Shown in pieces: positions 19,732-29,029 of a stretch of DNA of 64,000 bases. The stretch is from JAFEDN01 sp963818985 (GTDB taxonomy: Bacteria; Pseudomonadota; Gammaproteobacteria; Coxiellales; Coxiellaceae). A model generated the notes under the pieces. That model made no database searches, was not told the origin of the DNA, and was given only the letters and a program-made list of their open reading frames with translations. Location: contig CAWFUJ010000007.1 of NCBI GenBank assembly GCA_963818985.1, forward strand, positions 1 to 64,000, in the 5' to 3' direction. How positions within the stretch are numbered: position 1 is the first letter of the stretch; each line of letters starts with the position of its first letter. A program made the position numbers and the translations under genes.

Positions 19732-20164
19732 AGCCGCCTTCTCCTCGTTGGGTTTGCTCGAATTCTTCGACCACTTCAAAGTCTGCCCTTAATATCGGAA
19801 CTATGACTAACTGAGCTATTCTTTCTCCCGGCTCAAAAGTATAGATTTGGTCGCTTCTATTCCAGCAAGATATCATTAATGGACCTTGATAATCGGAATC
19901 AATCAGCCCTACTAAATTACCTAAAACTACACCATATTTATGGCCTAAGCCCGAACGAGGTAAAATGATGGCTGCTACATTTTTATCATCGATATGAATT
20001 GCCAATCCAGTGGGTAACAGTTTAGTTTGTCCCGGAAGTAATTCTAAAGGCTCATCTAAACAGGCGCGCAAATCTAACCCCGCCGAGCCATCAGTGGCAT
20101 ATTTGGGCAAAGGAATGGTATCACCGATCTTAGCGTCTAAAATTTTTAATTGTACTTTGTGCAT
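19709..20164 (-). CDS. dut: dUTP pyrophosphatase
   Basis: Dut hydrolyses dUTP to dUMP, keeping uracil out of DNA. All five motifs of the trimeric family are present: DGSAGLDLRA, PRSGLGHKYG, GLIDSDYQGPL, ERIAQLV, and the C-terminal glycine-rich RGEGGFGSSG. The 151-residue length is typical. AGGAGAGATC lies before the ATG. It overlaps the algC start and is probably co-transcribed with it; the coaBC gene found before dut in many gammaproteobacteria is not here. Confidence 0.96.
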   Translation of the reverse strand: MHKVQLKILDAKIGDTIPLPKYATDGSAGLDLRACLDEPLELLPGQTKLLPTGLAIHIDDKNVAAIILPRSGLGHKYGVVLGNLVGLIDSDYQGPLMISCWNRSDQIYTFEPGERIAQLVIVPILRADFEVVEEFEQTQRGEGGFGSSGKN

Positions 20165-20306
20165 AGATCTCTCCTGACGAGCACACTAACATAAAAAGAT
20201 AGATAGTGTGAAGCTCCGGGAACAATGAAGCCGGAAGAGGGATAGCTATTACTCCGTCAATTGCCACCAAGGGTAGATCTTTTTTAAACGTAGCTGGAAG
20301 TAAAGA

Positions 20307-21692
20307 TTATAGGACAAATCCAGGATTTTCGTCCACAGCATAATCAGTGATCAGTTTTACCCCTTCAGTAAAATAATTACTTTTACCAAACATTCCCAAA
20401 GATAAAAGCTGATTAAATATTTCTTGTCGATTTTTAATAAACAAGATTGTTTTTTTAGCTTTAAGAAAATCTGTATTGTCCTTGGAGTCAGGAATTTCAA
20501 TCACAGCTCCCTGAGCAAGTAAAGTAAGTATGGCTTCTAAATTATTCGAGTAGGGCGTTCTAGGTTTTTCTACAATTTTATGAAGCTCAAGAAATTCCCA
20601 AAATGCACTTAAAATTTCATGCGATAATTGATTTTTTAGAGGTTTTGCCTCTTGAATCGTTTCGCAAGGGATTTTTTTAGCAAACTCTTTCCATGCTGTA
20701 TAATCGATTGCTTTTTTTGCAAAAATCCCTTCAGAATTATAATAATTTACCGGTATCCTCCCATTCCCCCCAAGAGGTTTTTCTTCAGTAAAAATGACGT
20801 AAAAATTTTTATATAAACTGGCTTGATTTGGAAAAGGGCTGTCAACTTTTTTCCGAATAAGATAAATGTCATCTTCCTCTGGTTGGGGTTCTTCTGAATG
20901 ACCTAGAGCAAAATAATGAATGGGAGCTAATAATCCAGGTTGAGTAGCATTTATGTCAACCGGTGTAACTTTGTAGTCTAATAACAGTTTGGCAAAATGC
21001 CACTTTTTCTTCATCGTTGCCAATAAAAAAGGAGTAATCTTAGATTTATCACGTGAGTATCTCTCGCTACAAACATTAATGTTGGGCTTAAGCTCCAAGA
21101 AGAATTTAAAAGCATCCATATTTTCATGAATTATCGAAACACCCAAACAAGAATTCTCTTCTGAGGGATCACAGGGATTTGCTCCTGCTTCGAATACTTT
21201 TTTAATCATCGCAAGAGATCCACCCCAACCCACCATGTAATGTAATAGACTGGTCAGTTCATTAAGCTCTAATTTAGAATGTTCTATCAAGAAAGAAAAA
21301 ATTTGATCATTGTTAGCTGCATAGCGGAACATATTCCAAGTAACTTCAATCTTATGAATCTTATGTTGTAAAATTAAATAGCGACATATTTCAAGGTGAT
21401 TAAGAGAAATGGCGATTGATAAAGGATCAAGGTAACTCTCATCACCGTTCTCATAATTATAATAAGTACAGTTTAATTGCAGTACAGATTTAGCTTCAGA
21501 TTTTAGTTGCCCTAAAGCAAGTTTTAGTGCTGAAATATTCCCGAATTGGCATGCCGAAAATACGCAGTTTATTAAATCATCTTTTTCAATTTCTTTACCA
21601 GAATGAAGTACTCTAGCATAGGCTTCAAGGAGTTCCTTGTGTTTTTGCTCAAGTTCTTTAGATAATTGCTCACGCTCGTTTTGTGTTTTCAT
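20307..21692 (-). CDS. Ankyrin-repeat protein (candidate effector)
   Basis: A 461-residue soluble protein without signal peptide. A short coiled N-terminus (NEREQLSKELEQKHKELLEAY) is followed by degenerate ankyrin repeats from about residue 40 to 260, for example VFSACQFGNISALKLALGQL, PLSIAISLNHLEICRYLILQ, and TPFLLATMKKKWHFAKLLLDY. The C-terminal 200 residues have no recognisable domain. Proteins of this kind are frequent Dot/Icm effectors in Legionella and Coxiella; that role is inferred here. The start is supported by an unusually strong ribosome site, AAGGAGGTGAT, 8 bases before the ATG. It is AT-rich and lies in an accessory stretch with the AbiEii remnant. Confidence 0.72.
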   Translation of the reverse strand: MKTQNEREQLSKELEQKHKELLEAYARVLHSGKEIEKDDLINCVFSACQFGNISALKLALGQLKSEAKSVLQLNCTYYNYENGDESYLDPLSIAISLNHLEICRYLILQHKIHKIEVTWNMFRYAANNDQIFSFLIEHSKLELNELTSLLHYMVGWGGSLAMIKKVFEAGANPCDPSEENSCLGVSIIHENMDAFKFFLELKPNINVCSERYSRDKSKITPFLLATMKKKWHFAKLLLDYKVTPVDINATQPGLLAPIHYFALGHSEEPQPEEDDIYLIRKKVDSPFPNQASLYKNFYVIFTEEKPLGGNGRIPVNYYNSEGIFAKKAIDYTAWKEFAKKIPCETIQEAKPLKNQLSHEILSAFWEFLELHKIVEKPRTPYSNNLEAILTLLAQGAVIEIPDSKDNTDFLKAKKTILFIKNRQEIFNQLLSLGMFGKSNYFTEGVKLITDYAVDENPGFVL

Positions 21693-21812
21693 ATTTTATC
21701 ACCTCCTTTTTTAAGGTTATTTTAGAATAATGAGTATTGAAATACAAAAGTATCTGAACTAGGACAAGTCAGACTAATTATTAAGCAAGTTTTTTCAAAT
21801 TGGCAAGGTAAG

Positions 21813-22345
21813 TCAAGTGTTTAAATTTAATCTCTTCGCTTCGATAATCTTTGCTTGGCGAAACGATTTTTTTACTGCTCGGTAAGCATACTCAAATTCT
21901 CCTAAATTTGCCATTGTGCTGATAACCTAGTTTCCCATGTTTTTTTAAGACGTGCTTCTTTTTTATAAAATTCATCACGAACATCTACGAGCCTTTTGCC
22001 TCGATGGGCTAACTTAACATGAATTGCTTCTAGGCATTCGCTAAGCTCTACAGTATTATTTTGTTGTGTTAGATACCAGAGGTCGTAAAGATCTCGAGGT
22101 TCTGTTCTGGCTCTGTCAAGAAGCGCGACTGTTTTTTCGGTGATGACTTCGCCAATAGTATAGACTAAAATTCTTTCTCCTTCAGGGAGATCAGTATATT
22201 CACCACAGCTTTTCAGTACAGCAAGCTCTGCAGGTAGATAAAATATGGTTTCTTTAATCGTGATATCTACTTTAATTTCTTTGCGTGTAGATGTTATGGG
22301 AAGTGGACCCTCATAGGCCAGATAAAAAGTATAGCTGGTTCTTGG
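21813..22345 (-). pseudogene. Remnant of an AbiEii/AbiGii-type toxin nucleotidyltransferase
   Basis: No start codon opens this frame, but the reverse strand reads TRKEIKVDITIKETIFYLP, then a block with TIGEVITEKTVALLDRARTEPRDLYDLWYL (22180-22060), the characteristic C-terminal half of AbiEii-family toxins (abortive infection type IV toxin-antitoxin). A frameshift near 21910 leads to LGEFEYAYRAVKKSFRQAKI and a stop at 21813. The N-terminal part with the nucleotidyltransferase GS..D motif is not recognisable in 22346-22520, and no antitoxin gene is seen. It is a decayed gene. Confidence 0.65.
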
Positions 22346-22623
22346 ATAGTTACTTTAAATGTCCATAAAAGTCCGCCCAATCATCCAAGCAGAAGAATTT
22401 CCATCTCCATCTAATGCGTTTTTATTTACCTTCCAACTGCGGTATGACACTACTGTAGGCTCTTGATCTGTATAAAAAGCCTCCTTTAAAAGAACGAGTT
22501 AAAGAGGTCTTTTATTTTATCTAAATTCATCTCACATGTATCTGAACCAGGCCATATTCCCGTATTTACGCTATATCATAAAAAATGGCAAATTAGCGTT
22601 TAACTCAGTTAATCAGGAGAAAT

Positions 22624-23298
22624 ATGTCAATCTCGAAATGGCCAATCAATGATCGCCCTCGGGAGCGTCTCATTAAATTTCAAGCGCAGGCACTGGCGGA
22701 TTCAGAATTGTTGGCCATTTTATTAAGGCATGGAAGTCGCGGATTTAGCGCGATTGATTTATCGCGAGAACTTTTAAATAGGCTCGGTGGCCTGCGTGGG
22801 ATATTTGCTACCGATTTTATTACTTTTTGTGCGCAATCTGGGCTAGGGCCAGCAAAGTATTGCCAATTACAAGCCGCTGCCGAACTGGGTCGACGCACGT
22901 TGCGCGAGGCCATGCAAAACCGTCAGCCGATTATTCATAGCCGCGATGCGCAAGATTTTATGATCGCCAGCTTACGCGATTACCAGCAGGAAGTGTTCGC
23001 AGCTTTATATCTGGATAACAAGCATCGGGTGATTCAATTTGAAATCTTATTCTATGGAACCATTAATATGGCTAGCATTTACCCACGTGAGGTGGTTAAG
23101 CGGGCATTACATCATAATTCTGCCGCCATGATTGTCGCTCATAATCATCCATCAGGCGTTGCTGACCCCAGCAAAAGCGATATGGAGATCACCTCGTGGT
23201 TAAAACAGGCCTTGGCATTGATAGAAGTGAAATTGCTCGACCACCTGGTCATAGCCGATAATCAAGCCATTTCATTGTCTGAGCTGGGGCTTTTATGA
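22624..23298 (+). CDS. radC: RadC/JAB-domain DNA repair protein
   Basis: A 224-residue RadC family protein: N-terminal helix-hairpin-helix region (ELLAILLRHGSRGFSAIDLSRELL, GLGPAKYCQLQAA) and C-terminal JAB metallo-domain with VKRALHHNSAAMIVAHNHPSG and the following D-P-S-x-S-D. The biochemical role of chromosomal RadC remains unclear in spite of its name. CAGGAGAAAT before the ATG supports the start. Confidence 0.93.
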   Translation: MSISKWPINDRPRERLIKFQAQALADSELLAILLRHGSRGFSAIDLSRELLNRLGGLRGIFATDFITFCAQSGLGPAKYCQLQAAAELGRRTLREAMQNRQPIIHSRDAQDFMIASLRDYQQEVFAALYLDNKHRVIQFEILFYGTINMASIYPREVVKRALHHNSAAMIVAHNHPSGVADPSKSDMEITSWLKQALALIEVKLLDHLVIADNQAISLSELGLL

Positions 23299-23398
23299 AA
23301 ATAACGCCAGGCTACGCTCGGCAGAACCGCAGCTGTAGACCAATATAACCACCGAAATTTTTATTTGATAAATCTATCAGTGGATTTGCCAAGGTGAT

Positions 23399-24523
23399 CT
23401 ATGACAGTTTTGGTCGGATATATTCCTCTACATTTGGATATGGAGTATCCAAAAAGACAAATTTAAGTCCAGATTGCTTTGAACTTCCAGCCGTTCGAAT
23501 CGCTGTTTCAAGGTGCAGTGGTAACCTATATGTTGGATTAAAGTAATGGTAAGCTTTTAATCCCTGTAGCATGACCATGAAATCCTTAGGTGCTATATCG
23601 TAACGTTGATTATTGACCCATACAAAACCTTGATTTGATGCGGCCTCAATTTGTAATTTTTCTAAATTTATCCAATGTACACTCATAATTTCATTCGTAT
23701 CAGGTGGAATAGGAGAATCAGTTTTATCACGTATCATGGTAAGGTAATAGTCTACAAATACATTTACACCATTTGATAAACGAGTTTGGCTATAACCTAA
23801 ATGCCGCATTGATTGAATATTTTCTGAACTTAAATTTTCACCTGTTTCCTCACGTCCTTCACGTATAACAGTATGAGGGTGATGCTCGTCAGTCTCGTAT
23901 GGAATTCCTTCAGGAACAATATTCCGAGGAGAATATTGTTCCTTATAAGGTTTTATGCCACCCTTATTTTTTACGATGGCTTCTTCGATGTCATCCATAT
24001 TTTTACATAACGACATTGATCCTAAATTACCAGGAATGCCATGATTAGAGTAACCTTGAGGAAAATTTAGTATAAGATTTTTTCCACTTATTTGTTTGCG
24101 TCGATCGACTACCATTAAAACAAATAATTCATCTTCGGTATTCTTATTTACAATCATGCCCACTGCTCCACTCGGAGCCCAAGGATATACGGTAGCAAAA
24201 AAACCTAGTCGGGCTTTACCTTCTTTGCTCTCTTTAGAGTTATCCTTAATGAATTTGCCATACATCGTAAGTTCGGGAGCAATCAATCGTGATGCTAATG
24301 TATGTCTGATCGATGCTGTTAAATTAGCTCTTTTATGTAATTCTATTATCTTTTCCTCATTTTCTGCAGAAAGCTTATGCATATCTTGGGCCATTTTTTC
24401 TAATGAAAGAGAATGATGTTTCCGGTAATAATAATTAGCAGCAAATCCGCCTAAAATGTTTCCACTTAAAAATAACCACACTGGACTTTTTGTATATGAT
24501 GAAAAGTAACGATTAAATCTCAT
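23399..24523 (-). CDS. Membrane-anchored Nudix-domain protein
   Basis: A 374-residue protein. Residues about 12-32 (SPVWLFLSGNILGGFAANYYY) are hydrophobic and could form one membrane segment. From residue about 205, EHHPHTVIREGREETGENL matches the core of the Nudix box (E-x7-RExxEETG), with the first glycine one position off. Nudix enzymes hydrolyse nucleoside diphosphates linked to other groups; the substrate cannot be told. The C-terminal half (VHWINLEKLQIEA, FNPTYRLPLHLETAIRTAG) resembles the ADP-sugar pyrophosphatase style of Nudix fold. The isolated position between radC and an ankyrin gene, and low GC, suggest acquisition and perhaps a host-directed role. Confidence 0.68.
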   Translation of the reverse strand: MRFNRYFSSYTKSPVWLFLSGNILGGFAANYYYRKHHSLSLEKMAQDMHKLSAENEEKIIELHKRANLTASIRHTLASRLIAPELTMYGKFIKDNSKESKEGKARLGFFATVYPWAPSGAVGMIVNKNTEDELFVLMVVDRRKQISGKNLILNFPQGYSNHGIPGNLGSMSLCKNMDDIEEAIVKNKGGIKPYKEQYSPRNIVPEGIPYETDEHHPHTVIREGREETGENLSSENIQSMRHLGYSQTRLSNGVNVFVDYYLTMIRDKTDSPIPPDTNEIMSVHWINLEKLQIEAASNQGFVWVNNQRYDIAPKDFMVMLQGLKAYHYFNPTYRLPLHLETAIRTAGSSKQSGLKFVFLDTPYPNVEEYIRPKLS

Positions 24524-24794
24524 TTCTTACCTCTAAAAGTGAAATAAATAAATTTTTCTATAGTTCTAATCAGGTTTTTCGTCCCATTATGTTAGCCAAC
24601 TCTACAATTTGCAACTGCGAGATAGCCATGTTTTGGGGTATACGTCCTCTGTCCTGGCTCAAATACATCTGAGAATTTAGGTAAAATAAAGGCCTCTTTA
24701 ACTCTTAAGGACACTATATTGATTAATTGCTATACGAATGCTAATATTGGACAGTTGCCTACTCATACTAAAAGCATGTTAAAGAGAAAGTTCA
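24524..24794. other. Intergenic region between divergent genes
   Basis: No gene is seen. It must hold the promoters of the Nudix gene (-) and the ankyrin gene (+). CTTAAGG at 24704-24710 with TATATT shortly after equals half of the PmrA-type layout, but the TTTAAT half is missing at the right distance. Confidence 0.4.
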
Positions 24795-27386
24795 ATGAGA
24801 ACAACAAAAAAAGCAAAGTCAAAGACCCAATCTTCAGAAAATAAGCATAGTATTGATTATCGTCAGCTAATGAAATTAATAGATAGAGGCGACCTAAAAT
24901 CTTTGCAAAATTGGATTATGACTCATCAGTCAAAGCCCGGCTTTAATATTGATCAACTGGTTTTATTTCGGGGTAAACACCGGATGCCCCTGGAGTTTTT
25001 TGTTCGTAAATACCCAAATTACTTAAAGAATGCCAATCTGAGAGAAATCCTATTCTGTCTGATCGCAATTCATCCCCGGCAAGATAATCTCACACTTCCT
25101 AATACCACCACTGTGAATGCCTATGAATTTCTGTTAAAAAGTCCAGAGCTTAAAGAAATTCTTAAAGATATTAAACAACTAAAACATGATTCACCATTAT
25201 TGTGCTATAGAGATGCCAAAGGTGAGAATTTAATCCACTTTATTGTCCGTGCTCCCAAAGAGTGGGAAGTTACTCAATATATTGGTGAATTAAAAGAGAA
25301 AAAAGTTAATATTAATCATAAAAATAATGAGCAGCTCGCTCCCATTTTTATTGCAATCCGTTGTGAAAATTTAAGTGCTTTGAAACATCTAATTAACGCT
25401 GAAGCCGATCTGACGAGCAGCACGATTGATGGCTTCAATATTTTAGATACGGCTATTGCGATGGGCAATCGATTAATTTATCAAATGCTCGATCACCAGC
25501 TAAAAATAAAAAATATTTCACTAAAACCTGGATGTGTTTTAGTCCAAATTGCCGAAATAGGCGATCTACCCAAGTTGAGACGATTGGAAAAACTGGCTAA
25601 AGACTGGGGAATATTAATTGATTTCAACTGGACAAATCCTATTAAAAGACGTTCTGCACTCATGACCGCTGCTTACGAGCGACATTTACCAATAGTTCAG
25701 TATTTATTAAGAAAAAAAGCAAACACCCTCCTGCAGGACTATGAAGGACTCAATGCACTCATGCATGGCATAATGAGCGGTGATAGCAAAGTCGCTGAGG
25801 CCTTATTGGAAACAGATGATTTAAAAGAAACTCTAACTCAACAAACCACTGCAGGTATTGATATATTACAAGTAGCAGCCGAAAGAAATCCGAAATTAAT
25901 AAATTCTTTACTAGAAAAAAAAGCCAACATAAATGCCGTAAATGCTGAAAATCAAAGTTTATTATTTTTGGCATTATACCGCCAGGATGTTCCATTAATT
26001 AATTTGCTCATTACTAATCCAGCTTTAGACATGTATAGCACCACTCCCATGAGTTATTTAGAGGCAGCCATTAAGTATTGTGAACCATCTATTTTATCCA
26101 AACTAATCAACATCCCCAATTTAAATCTAGATATTTTTGAAAGTCATCCAGAAGATCGTTTATATTACACCGCTTTGCAATTTGGTAAAGAAGCACACTT
26201 TAAAATTTTGGTGAATGCGGGTTTTGAGCTCAATTTCGCCCAAACATATAATGCCTTCTGGCTGTTATGTCATTATAAACACACAGCCTTAATTGAATGG
26301 CTTTTTAAATTCCACTATGCCAAAATAACTTCACTCTCATTTTTAAACGGTTCCCTATATGCGGTTGTTTATTCTGGTAAAAAATTTGTTCTATTTCTTT
26401 TTAAGATACTAGTAAATCTTCCTCCTGATTTTTTCAATAACCTTCCTGCTGGAATATTAAACCAATACATCACTAATATGGTTCTTGAATGCGCTAAAAA
26501 TAATTGGCTTGATGTTGCTTTAATATTACAACCTAAAATAAAATTTTTTATCAGTTCTCCATTATTTATCGACATACCTTGGATTCATTTTTTAAAAGTG
26601 ATCGCTTATCTAGAACACGATGACCTCAGTTTAGTATTGATTACTGCTTGCTTGGGAGATTTTGATGTGTTAGATATTTTGAATCGCATTCCAGATTGGT
26701 CAAATTTCTTCACCAAGAAAAAATCCTCTACGACTACACCACCATCCATAAATTCTAATCTAAGCATATCTCCGCGAATTCCAACAATAATCCCTTCAAC
26801 TCCTTTTGCATTCTTCACTAAAGAACAAGGGCTAAGTAGAGAAGACGCCCGATTACTTTTGCAAGAAACTAAGCTACGAAGCACAGAAAGTAAATTACCT
26901 GGGTGTAAATTCTTCTGCTCTGAATCAAAATTTGTCCCAGAGCCTTGCTCTTGGTTAAGGGGGCAATTGACTTCTAGTCATCCTCTGATAATTCCAATCG
27001 ATAGCCAAACCCCTAATGTTTATTTATTACTACCCTTATCACTACGTCATAATGAACAAGCAAGCAAACTGTTAGCAAAAAGTCGTTGGTGTTTTAATCC
27101 AAAAAACGGTTTGGAAAATCTAATAGGAGGCTATCCAGTTAAGGTATCACTGAAATTGGACGACAATTGTTTTCATTGTGACACGTACTTCACTCAGGAA
27201 ATTACTGGGCTCGTTGATGATCGGATCTTATGTATCAAATTAGATGCTGATGAGGGTAGAGGAACTTTATATATTGCCGCCCATTTTTTGAAGGGTGGAT
27301 TTCATCACGGTCATGGGCACTTGCCACCCAAGCTCACACTCGATATTTCACCGCCCACAGCCGCCAATACGCTTACGTTCTCTTGA
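24795..27386 (+). CDS. Large ankyrin-repeat protein (candidate effector)
   Basis: An 863-residue soluble protein without signal peptide; the N-terminus is basic (MRTTKKAKSKTQ). Ankyrin-like units span about residues 135-460, for example DAKGENLIHFIVRAPKEWEV, LAPIFIAIRCENLSALKHLI, SALMTAAYERHLPIVQYLLRKKANTLLQDYEGLNALMHGI, and SLLFLALYRQDVPLINLLI. A Ser/Thr-Pro linker near 660-690 separates a C-terminal domain of unknown type (about 690-863) rich in Cys and ending in a His/Gly-rich segment. The architecture, lone gene status and AT-richness fit a secreted effector; direct evidence is lacking. Confidence 0.75.
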   Translation: MRTTKKAKSKTQSSENKHSIDYRQLMKLIDRGDLKSLQNWIMTHQSKPGFNIDQLVLFRGKHRMPLEFFVRKYPNYLKNANLREILFCLIAIHPRQDNLTLPNTTTVNAYEFLLKSPELKEILKDIKQLKHDSPLLCYRDAKGENLIHFIVRAPKEWEVTQYIGELKEKKVNINHKNNEQLAPIFIAIRCENLSALKHLINAEADLTSSTIDGFNILDTAIAMGNRLIYQMLDHQLKIKNISLKPGCVLVQIAEIGDLPKLRRLEKLAKDWGILIDFNWTNPIKRRSALMTAAYERHLPIVQYLLRKKANTLLQDYEGLNALMHGIMSGDSKVAEALLETDDLKETLTQQTTAGIDILQVAAERNPKLINSLLEKKANINAVNAENQSLLFLALYRQDVPLINLLITNPALDMYSTTPMSYLEAAIKYCEPSILSKLINIPNLNLDIFESHPEDRLYYTALQFGKEAHFKILVNAGFELNFAQTYNAFWLLCHYKHTALIEWLFKFHYAKITSLSFLNGSLYAVVYSGKKFVLFLFKILVNLPPDFFNNLPAGILNQYITNMVLECAKNNWLDVALILQPKIKFFISSPLFIDIPWIHFLKVIAYLEHDDLSLVLITACLGDFDVLDILNRIPDWSNFFTKKKSSTTTPPSINSNLSISPRIPTIIPSTPFAFFTKEQGLSREDARLLLQETKLRSTESKLPGCKFFCSESKFVPEPCSWLRGQLTSSHPLIIPIDSQTPNVYLLLPLSLRHNEQASKLLAKSRWCFNPKNGLENLIGGYPVKVSLKLDDNCFHCDTYFTQEITGLVDDRILCIKLDADEGRGTLYIAAHFLKGGFHHGHGHLPPKLTLDISPPTAANTLTFS

Positions 27387-27582
27387 CGTTTCACTACGTA
27401 GCAGCCACAGCTGTACAAATATAAAAAAATTATTGTACATATTTGTAGTGAGGAGTTGCCCTGCAAAATATTGATATGAATTTAGACGAATATTTACTAA
27501 AAGGTTGCGTCCTCTTGTTTATCTTCTACACTTCTGTTATAAAGATCGGCTCTTAATCACTATTTTAGCCGGAGCAACCGCA

Positions 27583-27822
27583 ATGAGTAGAGTATGCAAA
27601 CTGACAGGCAGCCGTCCACGGGTCGGCAATAATGTCTCACACGCCAATAATAAAACTAAACGACGTTTTTTACCTAATTTGCATAAGCGCCGCATTTGGC
27701 TGCCCAGTCAAAAACGCTATGTCACCTTAAAAATCTCCATGCGTGGCTTAAAATTAATTGATAAAATTGGCATTGAAGCGGTACTTGAAAGGTTAAAAGC
27801 GACAGAAACCGGAGGAGTGTAA
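27583..27822 (+). CDS. rpmB: 50S ribosomal protein L28
   Basis: The product MSRVCKLTGSRPRVGNNVSHANNKTKRRF is L28 at its N-terminus and the 79-residue length is normal. The ATG at 27583 is preceded by CCGGAGCAACC; the longer frame from 27505 has no support. It is followed after 3 bases by rpmG, the usual rpmBG operon. Confidence 0.97.
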   Translation: MSRVCKLTGSRPRVGNNVSHANNKTKRRFLPNLHKRRIWLPSQKRYVTLKISMRGLKLIDKIGIEAVLERLKATETGGV

Positions 27823-27825
27823 CCC

Positions 27826-28038
27826 ATGGCCAGCAACGTTCGTGAAAAAATTATGCTCGAATCCACCGGCACTGATAAAAAAGGTAAAGCCACTCGTTAT
27901 TTTTATACCAAATATAAAAATAAACGTAACACCACTGAAAAGCTTGAACTCAAAAAATATGATCCATGGGCTTGGGATGCAGCCACTGGCAAATATGGCA
28001 AGCATGTCGTATTTAAAGAAAAGAAGCTGCCTAAATAG
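27826..28038 (+). CDS. rpmG: 50S ribosomal protein L33
   Basis: L33 core motifs are REKIMLESTGT, YTKYKNKRNTTEKLELKKYDP and the C-terminal HVVFKEKKL. At 70 residues it is longer than the 55-residue E. coli protein, because of extra residues in the first loop and a short WAWDAATGKYGK insertion before the C-terminus. GGAGGAGTG of the rpmB end serves as its ribosome site. Confidence 0.95.
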   Translation: MASNVREKIMLESTGTDKKGKATRYFYTKYKNKRNTTEKLELKKYDPWAWDAATGKYGKHVVFKEKKLPK

Positions 28039-28041
28039 TAA

Positions 28042-28857
28042 ATGCCTGAGTTACCTGAAGTTGAGGTGGTTCGTCAAGGGCTTGCGCCATTTGTTATCAA
28101 CCAAACCATCACTCAAGTCATTGTTCGCTATTCGTTATTGCGCTGGGCTATCCCAGAACAATTGCCTCATATTTTAAAAGACTTAACCATTCTTGATATT
28201 CAACGTCGCGGGAAATACTTACTGTTTTCGACAGCGAAAGGTACCCTTATGATCCACTTAGGCATGAGCGGGTCATTACGGCTGCTTAAAAAGCCTAACA
28301 CGCCAAAAAAACATGACCATGTCGATATTCTTTTTTCCAATAACATGATTTTGCGGTATACGGATCCCCGCCGTTTTGGCTCAATTTTATGGACTGATCA
28401 ACCCATTGAACAACATCCCCTATTGAAAAACTTAGGCCCTGAACCTTTATCCGCAGCTTTTACCGGCGACTATTTATTCTCACGCTCGCTGAATAAAAAA
28501 ATCATGGTCAAATCATTTTTGATGGATGGTAAAATTGTGGTCGGCATTGGTAATATTTATGCTAATGAAGCGCTGTTCCAGGCTGGAATTGCTCCCATGA
28601 TTGCGGCAGGAAAGATCAGCAAATCACGTTATCACGATCTCGCCATTGCCTGCAAAGATGTGCTAACACGCGCCATTAAAGCCGGTGGTTCCACCTTACA
28701 TGATTTTTTAAACACAGACGGGAACCCAGGGCACTTCGTAACCCAGTTATGGGTTTACGGCCGAGAAGGTAAGCCTTGTCTCAAATGCCAGACCTTGCTT
28801 GAAAAAATAATTATTGACCAAAGAACCTCTGTTTATTGTAAAAAATGTCAAATCTGA
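28042..28857 (+). CDS. mutM: Formamidopyrimidine-DNA glycosylase
   Basis: Fpg/MutM removes 8-oxoguanine and related lesions. The catalytic N-terminus PELPEVEVVRQGL (Pro1, Glu2), MIHLGMSG, the DPRRFGS loop, VGIGNIYANEALF of the helix-two-turn-helix, and the C4 zinc finger (CLKCQ ... CKKCQ) are all present in 271 residues. The ATG follows the rpmG stop codon by 3 bases, so it is part of the rpmB-rpmG-mutM operon. Confidence 0.97.
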   Translation: MPELPEVEVVRQGLAPFVINQTITQVIVRYSLLRWAIPEQLPHILKDLTILDIQRRGKYLLFSTAKGTLMIHLGMSGSLRLLKKPNTPKKHDHVDILFSNNMILRYTDPRRFGSILWTDQPIEQHPLLKNLGPEPLSAAFTGDYLFSRSLNKKIMVKSFLMDGKIVVGIGNIYANEALFQAGIAPMIAAGKISKSRYHDLAIACKDVLTRAIKAGGSTLHDFLNTDGNPGHFVTQLWVYGREGKPCLKCQTLLEKIIIDQRTSVYCKKCQI

Positions 28858-28948
28858 CTCTCTGTGAGATTTATTATTTGCTGGATTTCGCGGTGTTCTT
28901 AGGCTGACAAAATGCACACATTGTGCCAATATTTAAGAAGAGGTGGTT

Positions 28949-29005
28949 ATGAAAAAGAAAAAAGATGATATTTTCAATGCTAATTTAGACCAAGAGGAAC
29001 ATTAG
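28949..29005 (+). CDS. Possible 18-codon small ORF
   Basis: MKKKKDDIFNANLDQEEH is preceded by AAGAAGAGGTGGTT, a strong ribosome site at a suitable distance. There is no recognised homology. It lies alone between mutM and the convergent thioredoxin-domain gene. It may be a real small protein or chance. Confidence 0.25.
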   Translation: MKKKKDDIFNANLDQEEH

Positions 29006-29029
29006 CTGCTACCCTCCCTCTGACGGGGG

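Noticed and set aside
21693..21740. CTTAAAA-like PmrA site upstream of the 461-residue ankyrin gene
   Set aside because: The TTTAAT half is poor and the implied -10 would fall on the start codon, so transcription would begin inside the gene.
24704..24722. CTTAAGG with TATATT before the large ankyrin gene
   Set aside because: Only one half-site is present and the -10 spacing is wrong compared with the fixed spacing of the other sites. Kept as a note in the intergenic entry only.
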